From assembly GCA_035578175.1 (NCBI GenBank), contig JAQMRL010000042.1, forward strand, positions 980,560 to 1,044,559: DNA of 64,000 nt, written 5' to 3'. A program made the translations under genes and the position numbers. This DNA is from Catonia carolina. Its lineage: Eukaryota; Arthropoda; Insecta; Hemiptera; Achilidae. Every line of letters begins with the position of its first letter. Positions within the stretch are counted from its first letter, which is position 1. Of the stretch, positions 10,283-22,257 are shown in pieces. Below the pieces are notes generated by a model. It was not told where the DNA came from, searched no databases, and saw nothing but the letters and a program-made list of their open reading frames with translations.

Positions 10283-11465
10283 TATTATTCTTCTTCAGGT
10301 GCCATCTCCGCTTCGAAGATTGGCAATCATCAGAGCGATTTTTATCTTCGATGTCACAGCCCTAAACAATTCGTTGTTGCTGCAACCATACCAATCTCTT
10401 AGGTTTTTCAGCCAGGATTTTCGTCTTTTTCCCAAGGATCTCTTTCCTTGGATTTTCCCCTGGACAATAACTTGTAATATTTTATATTTTTCTCCCCTCA
10501 TGACATGTCCCATATACAATAATTTTCTTTTCTTCACTGTTAATAGTACTTCTCTTTCTTTATGCATACGTCTCAACACCTCCACATTCGTCATCTTTTC
10601 CACCCATGAAATCCTCAGAATTCGCCGGTACAGCCACATTTCAAATGCATCCAGTCTCCTTTCATCAATCTTCTTCATTGTCCAAGGCTCCATCCCATAG
10701 TACTGTACGGATAGGACATAGCATCTTAGGAGACGTGTTTTTAATTCAAGGCTTAAATCTCGGCAGCAGAACAGTTTCTTCATCTTTATAAATGTTTTTC
10801 TGGCCTGTTCTATTCTGATGCGAATTTCTTGAGAGCGGTCATTGTTTTCATTAACAGTTGTGCCTAGGTACTTGTAAGCATGGACTCTTTCAATGCATTG
10901 GTTCCCTACATACCAGGTGTTTCATAAGTCAGTTTACCGAGGTCAATGTGAGGGAATTTCTTAATAACAATTTCGACGAGTGGATCGGAAGACGCGGCAC
11001 GATCGATTGGCCCCCAAGGTCCTGCGATCTTACACCGTTAGACTTTTCTGTTTGGGGGATCATTAAAAATAAAGTTTTTGCTGAACGGCCCCTAGATGTA
11101 ATGCAATTGAGAGCAGCCATTGCAAGAGAATTTGAAGCCGTAAACAACAATAAAAATCTATGCAAGCAGATTGTTACAAGTGTAAAAAAACGCTGTGAAA
11201 AATGCATTGAAGTTAGTGGAAAGCATTTTGAACAATTCTTTTAAGTTTACAACCTATGTGTAGTGTAAATTCAGTTTCAATTAAATTACAATATAAATTA
11301 AATTGATTTATTATTTGCTTCTAACAAATACACTTACTCGGTAAACTGACTTATGAAACACCCGGTATATCCTACCAACGTTCTGATATGCTTTAGCTAT
11401 TAACATATACTTTGTTTTATTAATATTAAGTGAAAGACCGTACTCTTCACTAACTGTGGCCACAT
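10283..11465 (-). pseudogene. LINE fragment with (GAA)n tail, split by T3
   Basis: Minus strand, from about 11465: EEYGLSLNINKTKYMLIAKA, then after the T3 insertion YKYLGTTVNENN, LLRCYVLSVQYYGMEPWTM, DAFEMWLYRRILRISW, and KRSLGKRRKSWLKNLRDW, ending NLRSGDGT and a (GAA)n tail at 10283-10290. The frame 10783-10295 is open for 162 codons. It belongs to the same family as 5035-5664. Truncated at its 5' end. Confidence 0.85.
10913..11365 (+). mobile_element. T3: internally deleted Tc1/mariner-superfamily element
   Basis: Terminal inverted repeats CCAGGTGTTTCATAAGTCAG (left) and CCGGGTGTTTCATAAGTCAG (inverted right), with TA at 10911-10912 and 11366-11367. It holds only the C-terminus of a transposase (about 10945-11244): FLNNNFDEWIGRRG, WPPRSCDLTPLDFSVWG with the third catalytic Asp, and a terminal GKHFEQFF. 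The first two catalytic Asp are deleted. Inserted inside a LINE copy, so younger than it. Confidence 0.85.
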
Positions 11466-11590
11466 GACAACCGATAACTTACTCATAATAACATTATTGG
11501 TTACTATATGCAGTTATACAGGATAATTTTTTTTAAAAAATAAGTCCTTAAAGTTATTGGTTGTTATTTGTAGTTATAAATGAAAGGTCT

Positions 11591-11984
11591 GCCCATAACA
11601 GGCAGGTGGACGTGTCAAATTATTTACACTCAATTTGTTCGTTGCAGGGCTAAAATAAATAGTTGTTTCTTATCACATGGTCACCCAATTAAATGACTGA
11701 ATCATTTAAGAAGAGAAGAGGTAGAGGTGTACTGTGACACTAATCACAGTTATCTCCTCTCAAAGTAATGAATTTCATTGTACAGCCAGACCCTGTGGTG
11801 AATGAAGTGAAGGTGTCATTTACAGAGTGGAAAATATGCGCTTTTCAGAGGGAATGAAATGCTGATAAGTGTACTTTTCCACTCAGTGAGTTGTGGCAAT
11901 GGTAAACCACCTCACTCCTCGTTTTACTTAGTAAAACCTCTACAGGTTCAAACCAGCCTTTCGGCTGATGACCTAAACAACAAA
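11591..11984 (+). repeat. SINE3, full length
   Basis: Complete ~394-bp copy from GCCCATAACAGGCAGG to GCTGATGACCTAAACAACAA, flanked by the 11-bp duplication AAATGAAAGGT. Good reference copy. Confidence 0.85.
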
Positions 11985-12180
11985 TGAAAGGTTATCGGTT
12001 AGTATACGGATTTTAATATTTTCATAGAGCTTGTATTAACGTTACAGTATTTTAAAAGATTAGATGTTAGTCGGTAAGCAATTTTGTCAAAATACAAATA
12101 TTTAAATACGCACATCTTTGATCAATAGGTAAAATTAGTTGAAATAGGGACATTTTAACCTTTTGAGGACTATGGACGTA

Positions 12181-12383
12181 TGTTTCATGGTTTTGGTCCA
12201 AAAAAAAAAACTACAAATGTACCTAGTACACTTGTAGTTTCATGGTTTTGGTCCAAAAAAAAAACCACAAACGTACCTAGTACACTTGTAGTTTCATGGT
12301 TTTGGTCCAAAAAAAAACCACAAACGTACTAGTACACTTGTAGTTTCATGGTTTTGGTCCAAAAAAAAACTACAAACGTACTA
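12181..12383 (+). repeat. Minisatellite, four ~55-bp units
   Basis: Four units of TTTCATGGTTTTGGTCC, an A-run of 9-11, CTACAAACGTAC and CTAGTACACTTGTAG. Units differ mostly in the A-run and in a CCTAG/CTAG indel. No coding role seen. Confidence 0.85.
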
Positions 12384-13135
12384 GTAAATTTGCTTTATTT
12401 TTTATACTAATACATGTAAATACAAGTTCTAAATAAATTTATTATTATATAGAATTTGTTTTACTCGATGGAAATAGCATGTGCATTATCCTTGCTAATG
12501 TTTTCAGAAAATTTATATTATTGTGTTAGCTTCTTGCCACAATTTGTTTAATAATATAGAATATTTCTTTCCCTGGGAAAATAAATGTTTTACTATAATA
12601 TAAATCTTGTTTTATGTATATATTTGTTTTATTTTAAACGTTCCGTTTAATTGTTTATTTTGTGAAAATACAAGTGGAAATGGTTGGCTTTAGTGGGAAG
12701 CATCTCTTGAGATGAAGAAATATTATAGTAGCTATACGAAACATATTTAGTTCCATGGATGGAGAGTTGAGAACAAAATAGGTGAATAATAAATACGGGA
12801 AGAAGAAATAAATGAAAAATCTAAAAAGAACTAAAAGTGTGGGCCAAGTTCTAGGTTGAAAAACATAGTCCTCAAAAGATTAACAATTTTTTAGTGTTGA
12901 TTTAAACTGTAAATGAATTCAAATGAAAAGGCAAAATGGAAAATATATGAAAAAGTGAGGTTATGTCGGTACATGATAGAAAACAGCTTATAACTAATTT
13001 CATGGTGATTTGCGGCGAAAAATAATTTCATATTTGAATTCAGAGTCCAAAAAAGTATCAATTTCAAAATAAATCGTTACAATCAGTGACGGGCCCTTAT
13101 TCGATAAAATTACCCAAATAAATGTTTATAATTAT
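12384..13135. other. A/T-rich stretch without recognised features
   Basis: About 750 bp; no frame above 60 codons, no recognised repeat, no RNA gene. Confidence 0.6.
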
Positions 13136-13537
13136 AATGTTGTTTAGGTCATCAGCCTGTAGTACGCTGGTTTGAACGTGTAGAGGTTTTACTAAGTAAA
13201 ACGAGGAGTCAGGTGGTTTACCATTACCACAACTCACTGAATGGAAAAGTTCGCTTATCAGCATTCCAGGCCCTCTGAAAAGGACATATTTTCCACTCTG
13301 CAAACGACACCTTCACTTTATTCACCACAGGGTCTACCTGTATAATGAAATTCATTACTTTCAGAGAAGATAACTTTGATTAATGTCACAGTGCACCTCT
13401 ACCTCTTCTGTTGTTAAACGATTCAGTCATTTAATTGGCTGACCATGTGATAAGAAACAGAACTATTTATTTTAGCCCTGCAACTAACAGATTGAGTGTA
13501 AATAATTTGACACTCCACCTATCTGTTATGGGCAGAT
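13136..13537 (-). repeat. SINE3, full length
   Basis: Inverted full-length copy flanked by TAATTATAATG on both sides (11-bp target duplication). Confidence 0.85.
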
Positions 13538-13661
13538 AATTATAATGATAATGTAAATTAATTATTATACACCTTTTTGGCTGCCCATAACGGACAGGTG
13601 GAGTGTCAAATTACACTCACTCTGTTCGTTGCAGGGCTAAAATAAATAGTTCTGTTTCTTG

Positions 13662-16600
13662 CAGGGGCGAACCCAGGGGGGGGATATTGGGGATATATCC
13701 CCCCCCGAAATATTGATGTTCAATAAAAAAATGTTACATCATGATTGCATATATGTATGTATAACGTAAACATACTACCCAAAATTCCAAGCATTTACTG
13801 TTAAAATATAATTCTCTAGTGAGACTAACAATAAATTAAAAAATAATTATTCCATAGACTAAGCATACTTCTATATGATTAGTCTACTATGATTATTCCT
13901 CGTATTAGGTTGGTAGTATTCATTTTGTAAATATAGCTTTTGGTGTTGGCAATACTGGCGTTCCAACTGCTGTCAGTAGGCCTACGAACTGTTCGCCGCC
14001 AATTATGTCGTCTAGTCGTCTGTCTTCTCAGTGACAACTTAACCTCTAAGAAGTGAACAAGTCGTTCTTTGATAAACTTAGTTTGTATTTCATCGTTACG
14101 TAATTATATTTTTTCTGTGGCGTGATATTACATTGTTTGATTGATGACTCATGTTTTATACTCTAATGTTTATGGATGATTAATTCTGTTTTACTGCTTT
14201 CTTTGATTGTGTGTGTAAAAGCATCGCGTCGGCACTGTGACTGTGAGACTGTGTTACTACAGAGTGATTGATGTCTGCTATTTAACTTATTACTTGATTA
14301 AGGTACACTATGTCTAAACGAAAGTTAACACTTGAACACTTTTTCAAATCTAAACAAACACTATCCACACCAAGCTGTAGCAAGGACAGTGCTCAAGCCG
14401 ACGATAGTGACATAACCTGCCCGTTGTCTAGGCCATCGCCTGGCTGTTCCGGATATAATGCTACTGAAACTGATGAAGGTAGGCCTACATCTATATCTAA
14501 TATAAAAATTACAGTCTCTACAACCGGAAATGAATCCAGTTTGCCAACCTGCAATAGGCTTGATATAGGCCTCCACAATGGCAAACAGTTATCAAACGAG
14601 TTGAAATACGATTTGTTAACAAACGTCTGGACTCCACCAGAACGTCCAGAACTGTACCGGTTTCCTCCTGGACAAAGGAACTTGAAGTTCCAAAGGCCAT
14701 GGCTTGCCGAATTTCCTTGGTTGTGCTATTCAGAATACAAACAAGGAGCCTTTTGTAAATATTGTACTACTTTTGCAAATGAAAATAGTGTAGTAGGAAA
14801 GGGGAGTCACATGAAACTTGGTTTTTTTGTCAATGAACCTTTTGTTAATTGGAAAAAAGCAAAGGAGAATTTTCGCTCTCATGAGTCGGCCGAATATCAT
14901 AAAAAATTTTCTATCATGGCTCAAAATTTCATGTCTGTCTATGAAAAGAAAATGCCTGACGTAGCATCACAAATAGACACTGGAAGAAAACTTCAAATCG
15001 CTGAAAACCGAAAAAGACTTATTCCTATAATTAAGACCGTCATTTTATGTGGCCGACAGGAACTTGCACTTAGAGGACATCGGGATCAAGGACCATTGGT
15101 TTTAGAAGAGCCAAGTAAGAATGATGGTAACTTTCGGGCCCTCCTGCGGTATCGCATAGATGGAGGGGATGAAACTATGAAGCAACATGTGACAACCTGT
15201 GGATTAAATGCTTCATACCTGAGTTATAAAATACAGAATGAAATAATTAACACTTGTGGAGACGTAATCCAAACTCAGATAGTTGACAACATTAACAAAG
15301 CAGAGTGTTTTAGCGTTTTGGCTGATGAAACCTCCGACATTTCAGGTGTAGAACAGTTTACTTTGGGTGTTAGGTACACTTGTAAAGATAATGAAGATAA
15401 GTATGTTTTGCGAGAAGACTTTCTCAAGTTTGTTCCTGTTACCGACACTAAAGGAGTAACGCTAGCCAATACTCTCAAACAATCATTAAGTGAAATGGGA
15501 ATAAATTTAAATCACTTACGAGGACAAGGGTATGATGGAGCTACATCCATGAGCGGCCAGTTTCAAGGATGTGCTGCTATAATGCGAGAACAATTTCCCC
15601 AAGCCGTTTATGTACATTGCGCAAGCCACTCGTTAAATTTGGCTCTTTGTCATTCTTGTAACATACCTGTTATAAGAAACTGTCTTGGAACCATGAAAGA
15701 AGTTATTACTTTCTTCAGAGTCTCACCCAAACGATCTGCTGTCTTCACGAAATTTGTTCAGGAATCAAATCCTACTGGTACAAAAAAAACTAGGCTGACA
15801 AAGTTTTGTGAAACCAGGTGGGTGGAGCACCTTGATGCAATAATGCTTTTTAAGGACATGTTTCACATCATCTGTAAGGCTTTGAAAGAAATTCAAGAAC
15901 ATCCTGATTCAGATTCTGAAACTTCAAGCAAAGCTTACTCTTTGTTAACTGCTATCGAAAAATGCAGTTTTGTTGCAGCCATGACTTCTGTGAGCAATAT
16001 TTTCAGCCTATCACACAATTTGTCAACATCATTGCAATCAGAAACTATAGATCTTGTGTATTTCCTCAAATATGCTGACGATCTCAAGAAAGAAGTTTTA
16101 GATATGAGGATGGAGAGTGAAGCTAAGTTTAAGTATATTTTCAAAGATGTAATTGCTGTTTGTGAAGCAGCTGATATCGATATTGATGTCCCCAGAAGAG
16201 CTTCAAGACAAACCCACAGAGATAACTACTCATCAGAATCAGATGAACCAGAAACGTACTATCGATGTTCAGTCTTCATTCCCTTTTTGGACTATTTTTT
16301 GCAACAGCTTGATGTACGATTTCTCAACCACCGAACGTTGTTGGAGTCCCTCCAGTTTCTTCTCCCACATCACTGTTGCTCTCTTGCTGATAAGGAAATC
16401 CAAGAAATATCAGATAAAATAACAGAGTTTTGGCCTAATGATACAGAAGGTTGCAGTGGACGTTTTCATTCAGAGTTGATCATGTGGAAGAGAAAATGGT
16501 TAGAATGTGAGAGCAAGAAACCAAAATATTTTATATCGTGCTTGAACGAATGTGATAAGCACATATTTCCATCTCTGCACAAGATTTTGAAAATTGGTGC

Positions 16601-17287
16601 CACTATTCCTGTCACAACTGCGACATGTGAGCGTTCGTTTGCAACTCTTAGAAGAGTGAAATCCTACTTAAGAAATACCACAGGACAAGAGCGGCTGAAT
16701 GGCTTGGCACTGATGTCAATACACCGTGATGTTCCTCTGAACCCAGAAGAAATCCTTAACAAGCTAGCACACAATAAATCAAGACGGCTTGATTTAATTT
16801 TATAATTATTTGTAAAAGTTTAAACTGACAAGGAATGTTTCTTCATATTGAATTTGAATGTAGCTCAAATAATTGTATTAAGTTGTACTTTTTCTACATA
16901 AAATAAAAACATATGATTTTATGTTATTCAATGTGTGCATTACTTTCATTTCCCCGTGCAGCTTGAGCTTATCATTATATCTCTCAATGTCCTCTACGTA
17001 TAAGTAGATAATATGATGTCACTTCTAGGCCAAAAAAGGAGGAGTTCAGAAAATTAATATAAAATCTCTGTTTAAAACAAGAAAATCACGTTCATGTCAA
17101 CACAAACATAAAATTTTACGTTTTATTTATTATATATTATATGCACTTGAAAAAGTTTACGATGTAAACGAAATAAATATAGTGAATGTTTTAAGAAATA
17201 TATTGAAGAGAACTTTCTTAATTATATATGTATATATATACTTGAAAAATTATCCCCCCCCAAAATAAATTCCTGGGTTCGCCCCTG
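13662..17287 (+). mobile_element. Complete hAT transposon (3626 bp)
   Basis: Ends CAGGGGCGAACCCAGG and its inverted copy CCTGGGTTCGCCCCTG. A perfect 8-bp target duplication GTTTCTTG sits at 13654-13661 and 17288-17295, the length expected of hAT. One long transposase gene lies in the middle with a 648-bp leader and a 3' region holding AATAAA near 16900. Both ends and the gene are intact, so it is a recent and possibly autonomous copy. Confidence 0.93.
14310..16805 (+). CDS. hAT transposase with TTF-type zinc finger (ZMYM1-like)
   Basis: 831-codon open frame. Start MSKRKLTLEHFFKSKQ is the first ATG of the frame. The zinc-finger region has C149-x2-C152 (FCKYC) and H191-x5-H197 (HESAEYH), a TTF-type finger that binds transposon ends. 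The RNase-H-like catalytic core has LADETSD (D339) and GQGYDGATSMSG (D409). The C-terminal hAT dimerisation region has TTATCERSFATLRR with E774 as the third acidic residue, completing a D-D-E triad. This layout matches the DUF4371/hAT transposases annotated as zinc finger MYM-type protein 1-like in insects. It would act in the nucleus, excising and inserting the element with 8-bp target duplications. No internal stop or frameshift. Domestication is unlikely, because ends and target duplication are still perfect around it. Confidence 0.93.
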   Translation: MSKRKLTLEHFFKSKQTLSTPSCSKDSAQADDSDITCPLSRPSPGCSGYNATETDEGRPTSISNIKITVSTTGNESSLPTCNRLDIGLHNGKQLSNELKYDLLTNVWTPPERPELYRFPPGQRNLKFQRPWLAEFPWLCYSEYKQGAFCKYCTTFANENSVVGKGSHMKLGFFVNEPFVNWKKAKENFRSHESAEYHKKFSIMAQNFMSVYEKKMPDVASQIDTGRKLQIAENRKRLIPIIKTVILCGRQELALRGHRDQGPLVLEEPSKNDGNFRALLRYRIDGGDETMKQHVTTCGLNASYLSYKIQNEIINTCGDVIQTQIVDNINKAECFSVLADETSDISGVEQFTLGVRYTCKDNEDKYVLREDFLKFVPVTDTKGVTLANTLKQSLSEMGINLNHLRGQGYDGATSMSGQFQGCAAIMREQFPQAVYVHCASHSLNLALCHSCNIPVIRNCLGTMKEVITFFRVSPKRSAVFTKFVQESNPTGTKKTRLTKFCETRWVEHLDAIMLFKDMFHIICKALKEIQEHPDSDSETSSKAYSLLTAIEKCSFVAAMTSVSNIFSLSHNLSTSLQSETIDLVYFLKYADDLKKEVLDMRMESEAKFKYIFKDVIAVCEAADIDIDVPRRASRQTHRDNYSSESDEPETYYRCSVFIPFLDYFLQQLDVRFLNHRTLLESLQFLLPHHCCSLADKEIQEISDKITEFWPNDTEGCSGRFHSELIMWKRKWLECESKKPKYFISCLNECDKHIFPSLHKILKIGATIPVTTATCERSFATLRRVKSYLRNTTGQERLNGLALMSIHRDVPLNPEEILNKLAHNKSRRLDLIL

Positions 17288-17609
17288 GTTTCTTGTCACA
17301 TGGTCAGCCAATTAAATGACTGAATCGTTTAACAACAGAAGAGGTAGAGGTGTGTTAGGTGACACTAATCAGAGTTATCTCCTCTGAAAGTAATGAATTT
17401 CATTATACAGCCAGACCCTGTGGTGAATAAAGTGAAGGTGTCGTTTGCAGAGTGGAAAATATGTCCTTTTCAGAGGGCCTGGAATGCTGATAAGCGTACT
17501 TTTCCATTCAGTGAGGAAGGCAACAGTAAACCCCCTCACTCCTCCTTTTAATTAGTAAAACCTCAACAGGTTCAAACCAGCCTTTTGGCTGATGACCTAA
17601 ACAACAACA

Positions 17610-18332
17610 CACCTTTTTGGATTGATCACGCTACGTAATAGTTTTCTTTTAAACTGTTTTGATCAAATCTCAGCTTAGCTGATACAGATTATAGTACTAG
17701 TATCACACAATTAATTGTTTCATAGTAACACTAATGGCATAAACAAAAAAATTCAATGTACCAGAGAAACATGAATAATAAATTAACACTAAAGTAATAT
17801 TAACCACAAAAATACATCAAAAATGTTCTGTATTACATACCAAAGTTACACGAAAATCATTTATGTTTTACTGTTTCATCTGCTTATAGTAACGACTGAA
17901 TTATTAGAAGCTATAACAAACAAGAACTAGAAAACAAACAGAATGAAGACACAGATCTTACTAATTCACACAAAGCCAATTGTTTAAATATTGATCGTGT
18001 AGTTTGAACAACTGAATCCACGATAGCGAATTAATAGGTCCAGTATTTAAAAATATCCTTTGCACACACTGTGGAAATCAATAATGATTCCGCTTTTATC
18101 ATGAAACCAAAACACAATACAAAAATAAAGACCGTTAACTGTATGACTTTTTGCACTGCCTCTACAATTTCATCACGTTCACGCATATAGAAATTGGCGG
18201 TAATATAATTTTTTTCCACTTTATTTACAACCATAGATTACATATATACTTATATCTATATATTTATTATTGTACTATATATTGTATAATTTATTGTACA
18301 TATTGTATATTTATTTATTGTACATGTAAAAA
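17610..18332. other. A/T-rich stretch without recognised features
   Basis: About 720 bp with no convincing frame; low-complexity TATA-rich sequence near 18240-18320 just before the next family H copy. Confidence 0.6.
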
Positions 18333-18461
18333 TCTGGTGTGAAACACTCGCACAACTTTTTCTTGCTGATGCAAATAATAAACAATAATCCTTACATTAG
18401 TAATAAAACATTCCAAATAAACACAAAACTAACCTCAATAAACATAACCTAATTTTAATCA

Positions 18462-18494
<33 letters not shown>

Positions 18495-19478
18495 GGTTTA
18501 ACGTCCGACTGTTCTGCAATTACTGCTAATGCAGACGGTGAAGGATGAAACGATATTTTGTAACGTATGAAAAAATGCCATGCCTGAATGGGATTCGAAC
18601 CCAAGACCTATAAATCAATTATTAATTAATTAATAATGATTAATTTTAATTTTAATTTTAATTTTAACCTATTAATTTTAATCATATATGAAAGACGCAA
18701 AATGAAAATCAACCTCACTTTGGCTTAAAAATACGGAAAATCACTCTTTCACACTAAACTACTCTCTGTAGAGAAAAATGCTCTAAAAAAAAGTTATAGA
18801 TCTTTTAATTTTCTATAAATTTGATTATAAACACTTTTGTCATAAAATGAATACTAAAGCCGAAATCTTAAAAAAATTGATTTTTCACACGTTTACTTGA
18901 GAAAAAACAGAAAATCGCTAATTACCGCTAAACTAAGCGTTATAAAAAAAATGTTTGAAATAAAAGTTGTAGAATTACAAATTCTCTACATTTTTTATTG
19001 TATACATTTTTGCGCTATAATACATATTAAAACCGTAATCTTAAGAAAACACTTTTTTACGTAAAAACACCCTCACCAAGAATTTTAGCAAACATGACGC
19101 CTACATCTTGTAGAGAATAAAAAATTGAGTAAATGAGGCGATTTTTAAAAACATCGTAGGACCAGTTTTTGAGAAAATCGCAAAAAAGTGAAAAATTACA
19201 CGAATAAACTACTACTTCCGGTTGACCGATTTTGATGAAAATGTTCATGTCGGGTCCGGTAAGGGTATGTAACTTAAGTTTGAAGTTTCAAGTTCGTGCG
19301 ATGTTCCGTTCTTGAGATATTTTGTATATACACACACACACACAGACCAATCGCTGAAAACATGTTTTTTGGGTTCAGGGGTCTGAAAACGTGTAGATTC
19401 CGTGAAAACTCGATTTCGAAAAATCGACATGAAAACAATACTTTCCTTCCTATATATTCATATAGGCAAGAGAAAGTA
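18333..19478 (-). mobile_element. Family H copy 3, with nested SINE1
   Basis: Left hairpin end TCTGGTGTGAAACACTCGCA, right end TATAGGCAAGAGAAAGT. Short (CA)n at 19330. A truncated SINE1 (18464-18611) and A/T filler to about 18660 interrupt the left part. Confidence 0.8.
18464..18611 (-). repeat. SINE1 (tRNA-derived), head-truncated
   Basis: T-run, then the conserved tail unit GTTTAACGTCCGACTGTTCT, then the tRNA-like part ending at GGATTCGAACCCAAGACC (inverted box B). The box A half is missing. Confidence 0.8.
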
Positions 19479-19968
19479 AAAATAATGAAAAAAGTTTATA
19501 TGAACATGGGTCCGGAAATGGTTCGTTTTCGAGTTACGGCTAGCGAAAGATTCCGCCCAGATTTCAGCTCACCAGGTGAAATGAGGTCTTTCTGAAATTC
19601 TGGTAAGGTAGATTAAGGGGCGAATTCAATCGTTACTTATAGTTTTTGACCTGATAAATTGAATAAAGTAGGTCCCAGAACTGTAAGTTAAATAGTTTTT
19701 GAGAAAACCAGTGTCAAATGCAAAAAATGGTGAGAAAAAAACACAATTTTTCATCTTTGTTTTTCCGGTTAATTTTACTTTGTACTGTTATGAATAAAAA
19801 TTCATTTAATCAAACATCTATTCGCTTTCTGTGTACTTTATTTACACCGGTTTGTTCAGAATAAAATTTTCAACATGTTTTATTCAAAAATTTTAACTGT
19901 TTAGGTTTATTTCAGGTTAGTTTTGTTGTTTATTTCTAATGTTTTATTACTAATGTTAGATTATATTG
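19479..19968. other. Unassigned sequence with a family H scrap
   Basis: No gene. The segment at about 19908-19965 (GTTTATTTCTAATGTTTTAT) matches the hairpin-proximal part of family H in inverse orientation; the rest is unrecognised. Confidence 0.5.
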
Positions 19969-20244
19969 TACAGGTGATTTTCGGAGACCAAGGTTTCTGG
20001 TTCAAATCCTAGTAAAGGTAGTAACTTTTATACGGATTTGAATACTAGACAGTGGTTACCGGTGTACTTTGATGGTTGGGGTTCAATTAACCATACTCTC
20101 TCAGGAATGGTCAGCCTGGGTCTGTACATGACTACACAGTCTCATTTACACGTCATACATATCATCCTCATCTGTTTGGGTGATGGGGTTGCTTATTGTT
20201 CTAAATTGAACAGATTGCAACGTACACAAATTAGGAATAATAAA
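19969..20244 (+). repeat. SINE2 (tRNA-derived)
   Basis: Box B-like GGTTCAAATCC in the head (TTTCGGAGACCAAGG before it), then the body GTACTTTGATGGTTGGGG to CGTACACAAATTAGGAATAA. The 5' head with box A is truncated here. Confidence 0.75.
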
Positions 20245-20254
20245 AAAAAAATAC

Positions 20255-20790
20255 AATGTTCCGTTCTTGAGATATTCTGTTCACACACAGACCAATCGCT
20301 AAAAATATGTTTTTTGGATTCAGGGGGTCTGAAAACGTGTAGATCCGGTGAAAACTCGATTTCTAAAAATCAACATGAAAACAATACTTTCCTTCCTATA
20401 CTTTCCTTTCGTTGCAGGGCTAAAATAAATAGTTCTGTTTCTTATCACATGGTCACCCAATTAAATAAATGAATCATTTAAGAACAGAAGAGGTAGAGGT
20501 GTAAAAAATACTAATCAGAGTTATCTCCTCTGAAAGTAATGAATTTCATTATACAGCCAGACCCTGTGGTGAATGAAGTGAAGGTGTCATTTGCAGAGTG
20601 GAAAATATGTGCTTTTCAGAGGGCCCGGCATGCTGATAAGCGTATTTTTCCATTCAGTGAGGAAGGCAACGGTAAACCACCTCACTCCTCGTTTTACTTA
20701 GTAAAACCTCTACAGGTTCAAACCAGCCTTTCAGCTGATGACCTAAACAAAAACACTTTCCTTATATTCATATAGGCAAGAGAAAGTAAA
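20255..20790 (-). mobile_element. Family H fragment (copy 4) split by SINE3
   Basis: Microsatellite-to-end part of family H (ATGTTCCGTTCTTGAGATAT onward), interrupted at ~20400 by a SINE3 and resumed at ~20755 with ATTCATATAGGCAAGAGAAA. Confidence 0.7.
20407..20752 (+). repeat. SINE3, 5'-truncated
   Basis: Starts within the 5' module (CGTTGCAGGGCTAAAATAAA) and runs to GCTGATGACCTAAACAAAAA. Inserted in family H copy 4. Confidence 0.8.
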
Positions 20791-21184
20791 ACTGTTTACT
20801 TGTGGCGGGCGAGGTCTAAACAAAACTGTTGAGATCTAAAATCAGTTTTCAAAATAATCAGCTGGAAATGTTTGTTTAAATGAAATAAAATTGCATTTGT
20901 TTGTATTTTTAGTTGTGACAGAATCCAAATAAATTCGTGAATATGTCTTTTTGTATTTTAAATTTACTAACACAAATCATTATTCCATTGTTATTATTTG
21001 TTCACACAGGTAATCGTTTTTTAATTTTTTTTAAAATCGAATTATTTTTTTAACGATACAGGCTCAGGCTTTTTTAACTTTACAGAAACTACATAAACAA
21101 ATTTTTTTTTTAGCTTTTATTTTGTTATCGGGAACTGTAAATTATTGACAACTACGGAATTTGATCGCGGCTTTGCTGTATTAT
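20791..21184. other. Dispersed repeat fragment, no gene
   Basis: Parts of about 20815-21030 (for example CAGCTGGAAATGTTTG, ACACAGGTAATCG) recur in inverse orientation at about 60225-60425 next to another family H copy. Element type unknown. Confidence 0.45.
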
Positions 21185-21406
21185 AACTTTCTCTTGCCTA
21201 TATGAATATATAAGAAGGAAAGTATTGTTTTCATGTCGATTTTATCAAATACACTATTCACCGGTTCTACGCGTTTTCAGACCCCTGAACCCAAAAAACA
21301 TGTTTTTAGCGATTGGTCTGTGTGTGTGTGCGCGTGCGTGTGTGTGTGCGTGCGTGCGTGCGCGCGCGCGCGCGTGAGTGCGCGCATGGGTGTGTGTACG
21401 TGTGTG

Positions 21407-21452
<46 letters not shown>

Positions 21453-22257
21453 CGTGTGTGTGTGTGTGTGTGTGTGCGTGTGAACAGAATATCTCAAGAA
21501 TGGAACATCGTACGAACTTGAAACTTGAAACTTAAGTTACACACCACTACCGGACCCGATACAAACATTTTCATCAAAGTCGGTCAACCGGAAGTAGTAG
21601 TTTATACGTGTAATTTTTCCCTTTTCTCGATTTTTTTAAAAACTGGTCGTACGATTTTATTAAAAAATCGCCTGGTTTGCTAAATTTTTTATGTTCTACA
21701 AGATAGAGTAGGCGCCATGTTTGCTGAAATTCTTGGTGAGACTGTTTTCACGTAAAACAGTTGTTTTTTTAAGATTGTGACTTTAATATGCAATTTAGCT
21801 CAAAAATTTATATAATAAAATTTGTAGAGAATTTAAAATCTACAACTTTTATTTTAAACTTTTTTTGTATAACGCTTAGTTTACCGGTAATTAGCAATTT
21901 TCTGTTTTTTCTCACGAAAACTTGTGAAAAGTCGATTTTTTAAGATTTCGACCTTAGTATGCATTTTATGACAAAAGTGTATATATAATTAAATTTATAG
22001 AAAATTAAAAGATGTTCAACTTTTATTTAGAGCATTTTTCTCTGCAGAGAGTAGTTTAGTGTGAAAGAGTGATTTTCCGTATTTTTAAGCCAAACTGAGG
22101 TTGATTTTCATTTTGCGTCTTTCATATATGATTAAAATTAGGTTATGTTTATTGAGGTTAGTTTTTTGTTTATTTCTAATGTTTTATTACTATTGTTAGG
22201 TTTATTGTTAATTATTTGCATTGGCAAGAGAAAGTTGTGTGAGTGTTTCACACCAGA
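21185..22257 (+). mobile_element. Family H copy 5, long microsatellite
   Basis: Starts ACTTTCTCTTGCCTATATGA, ends GGCAAGAGAAAGTTGTGTGA and the hairpin through CACACCAGA. Contains a 160-bp (GT)n/(GC)n tract at about 21319-21481. Frames through this tract are artefacts of the repeat. Confidence 0.85.

Larger units (their letters stand above)
13586..17609 (+). repeat. SINE3 split by a hAT transposon
   Basis: SINE3 5' part 13586-13661 and remainder 17288-17609 read as one copy when the hAT is removed (..GTTCTGTTTCTT then ATCACATGG in uninterrupted copies). Its own target duplication ACACCTTTTTGG lies outside both ends. Confidence 0.8.

Noticed and set aside
10263..10700. 145-codon plus-strand frame
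   Set aside because: Antisense of the LINE C-terminus on the minus strand.
11955..11984. CTGATGA in SINE3 tails as a hammerhead core
   Set aside because: No GAAA and no stems follow; the tail continues CCTAAACAACAA. Only the 8.4-kb foldback has the complete core.
21306..21535. Cys/Val/Arg-rich or His/Thr-rich frames over (CA)n/(GT)n tracts (also 28239, 31596, 59107, 59768)
   Set aside because: They are translations of family H microsatellites, present on both strands, with no conservation beyond the repeat.
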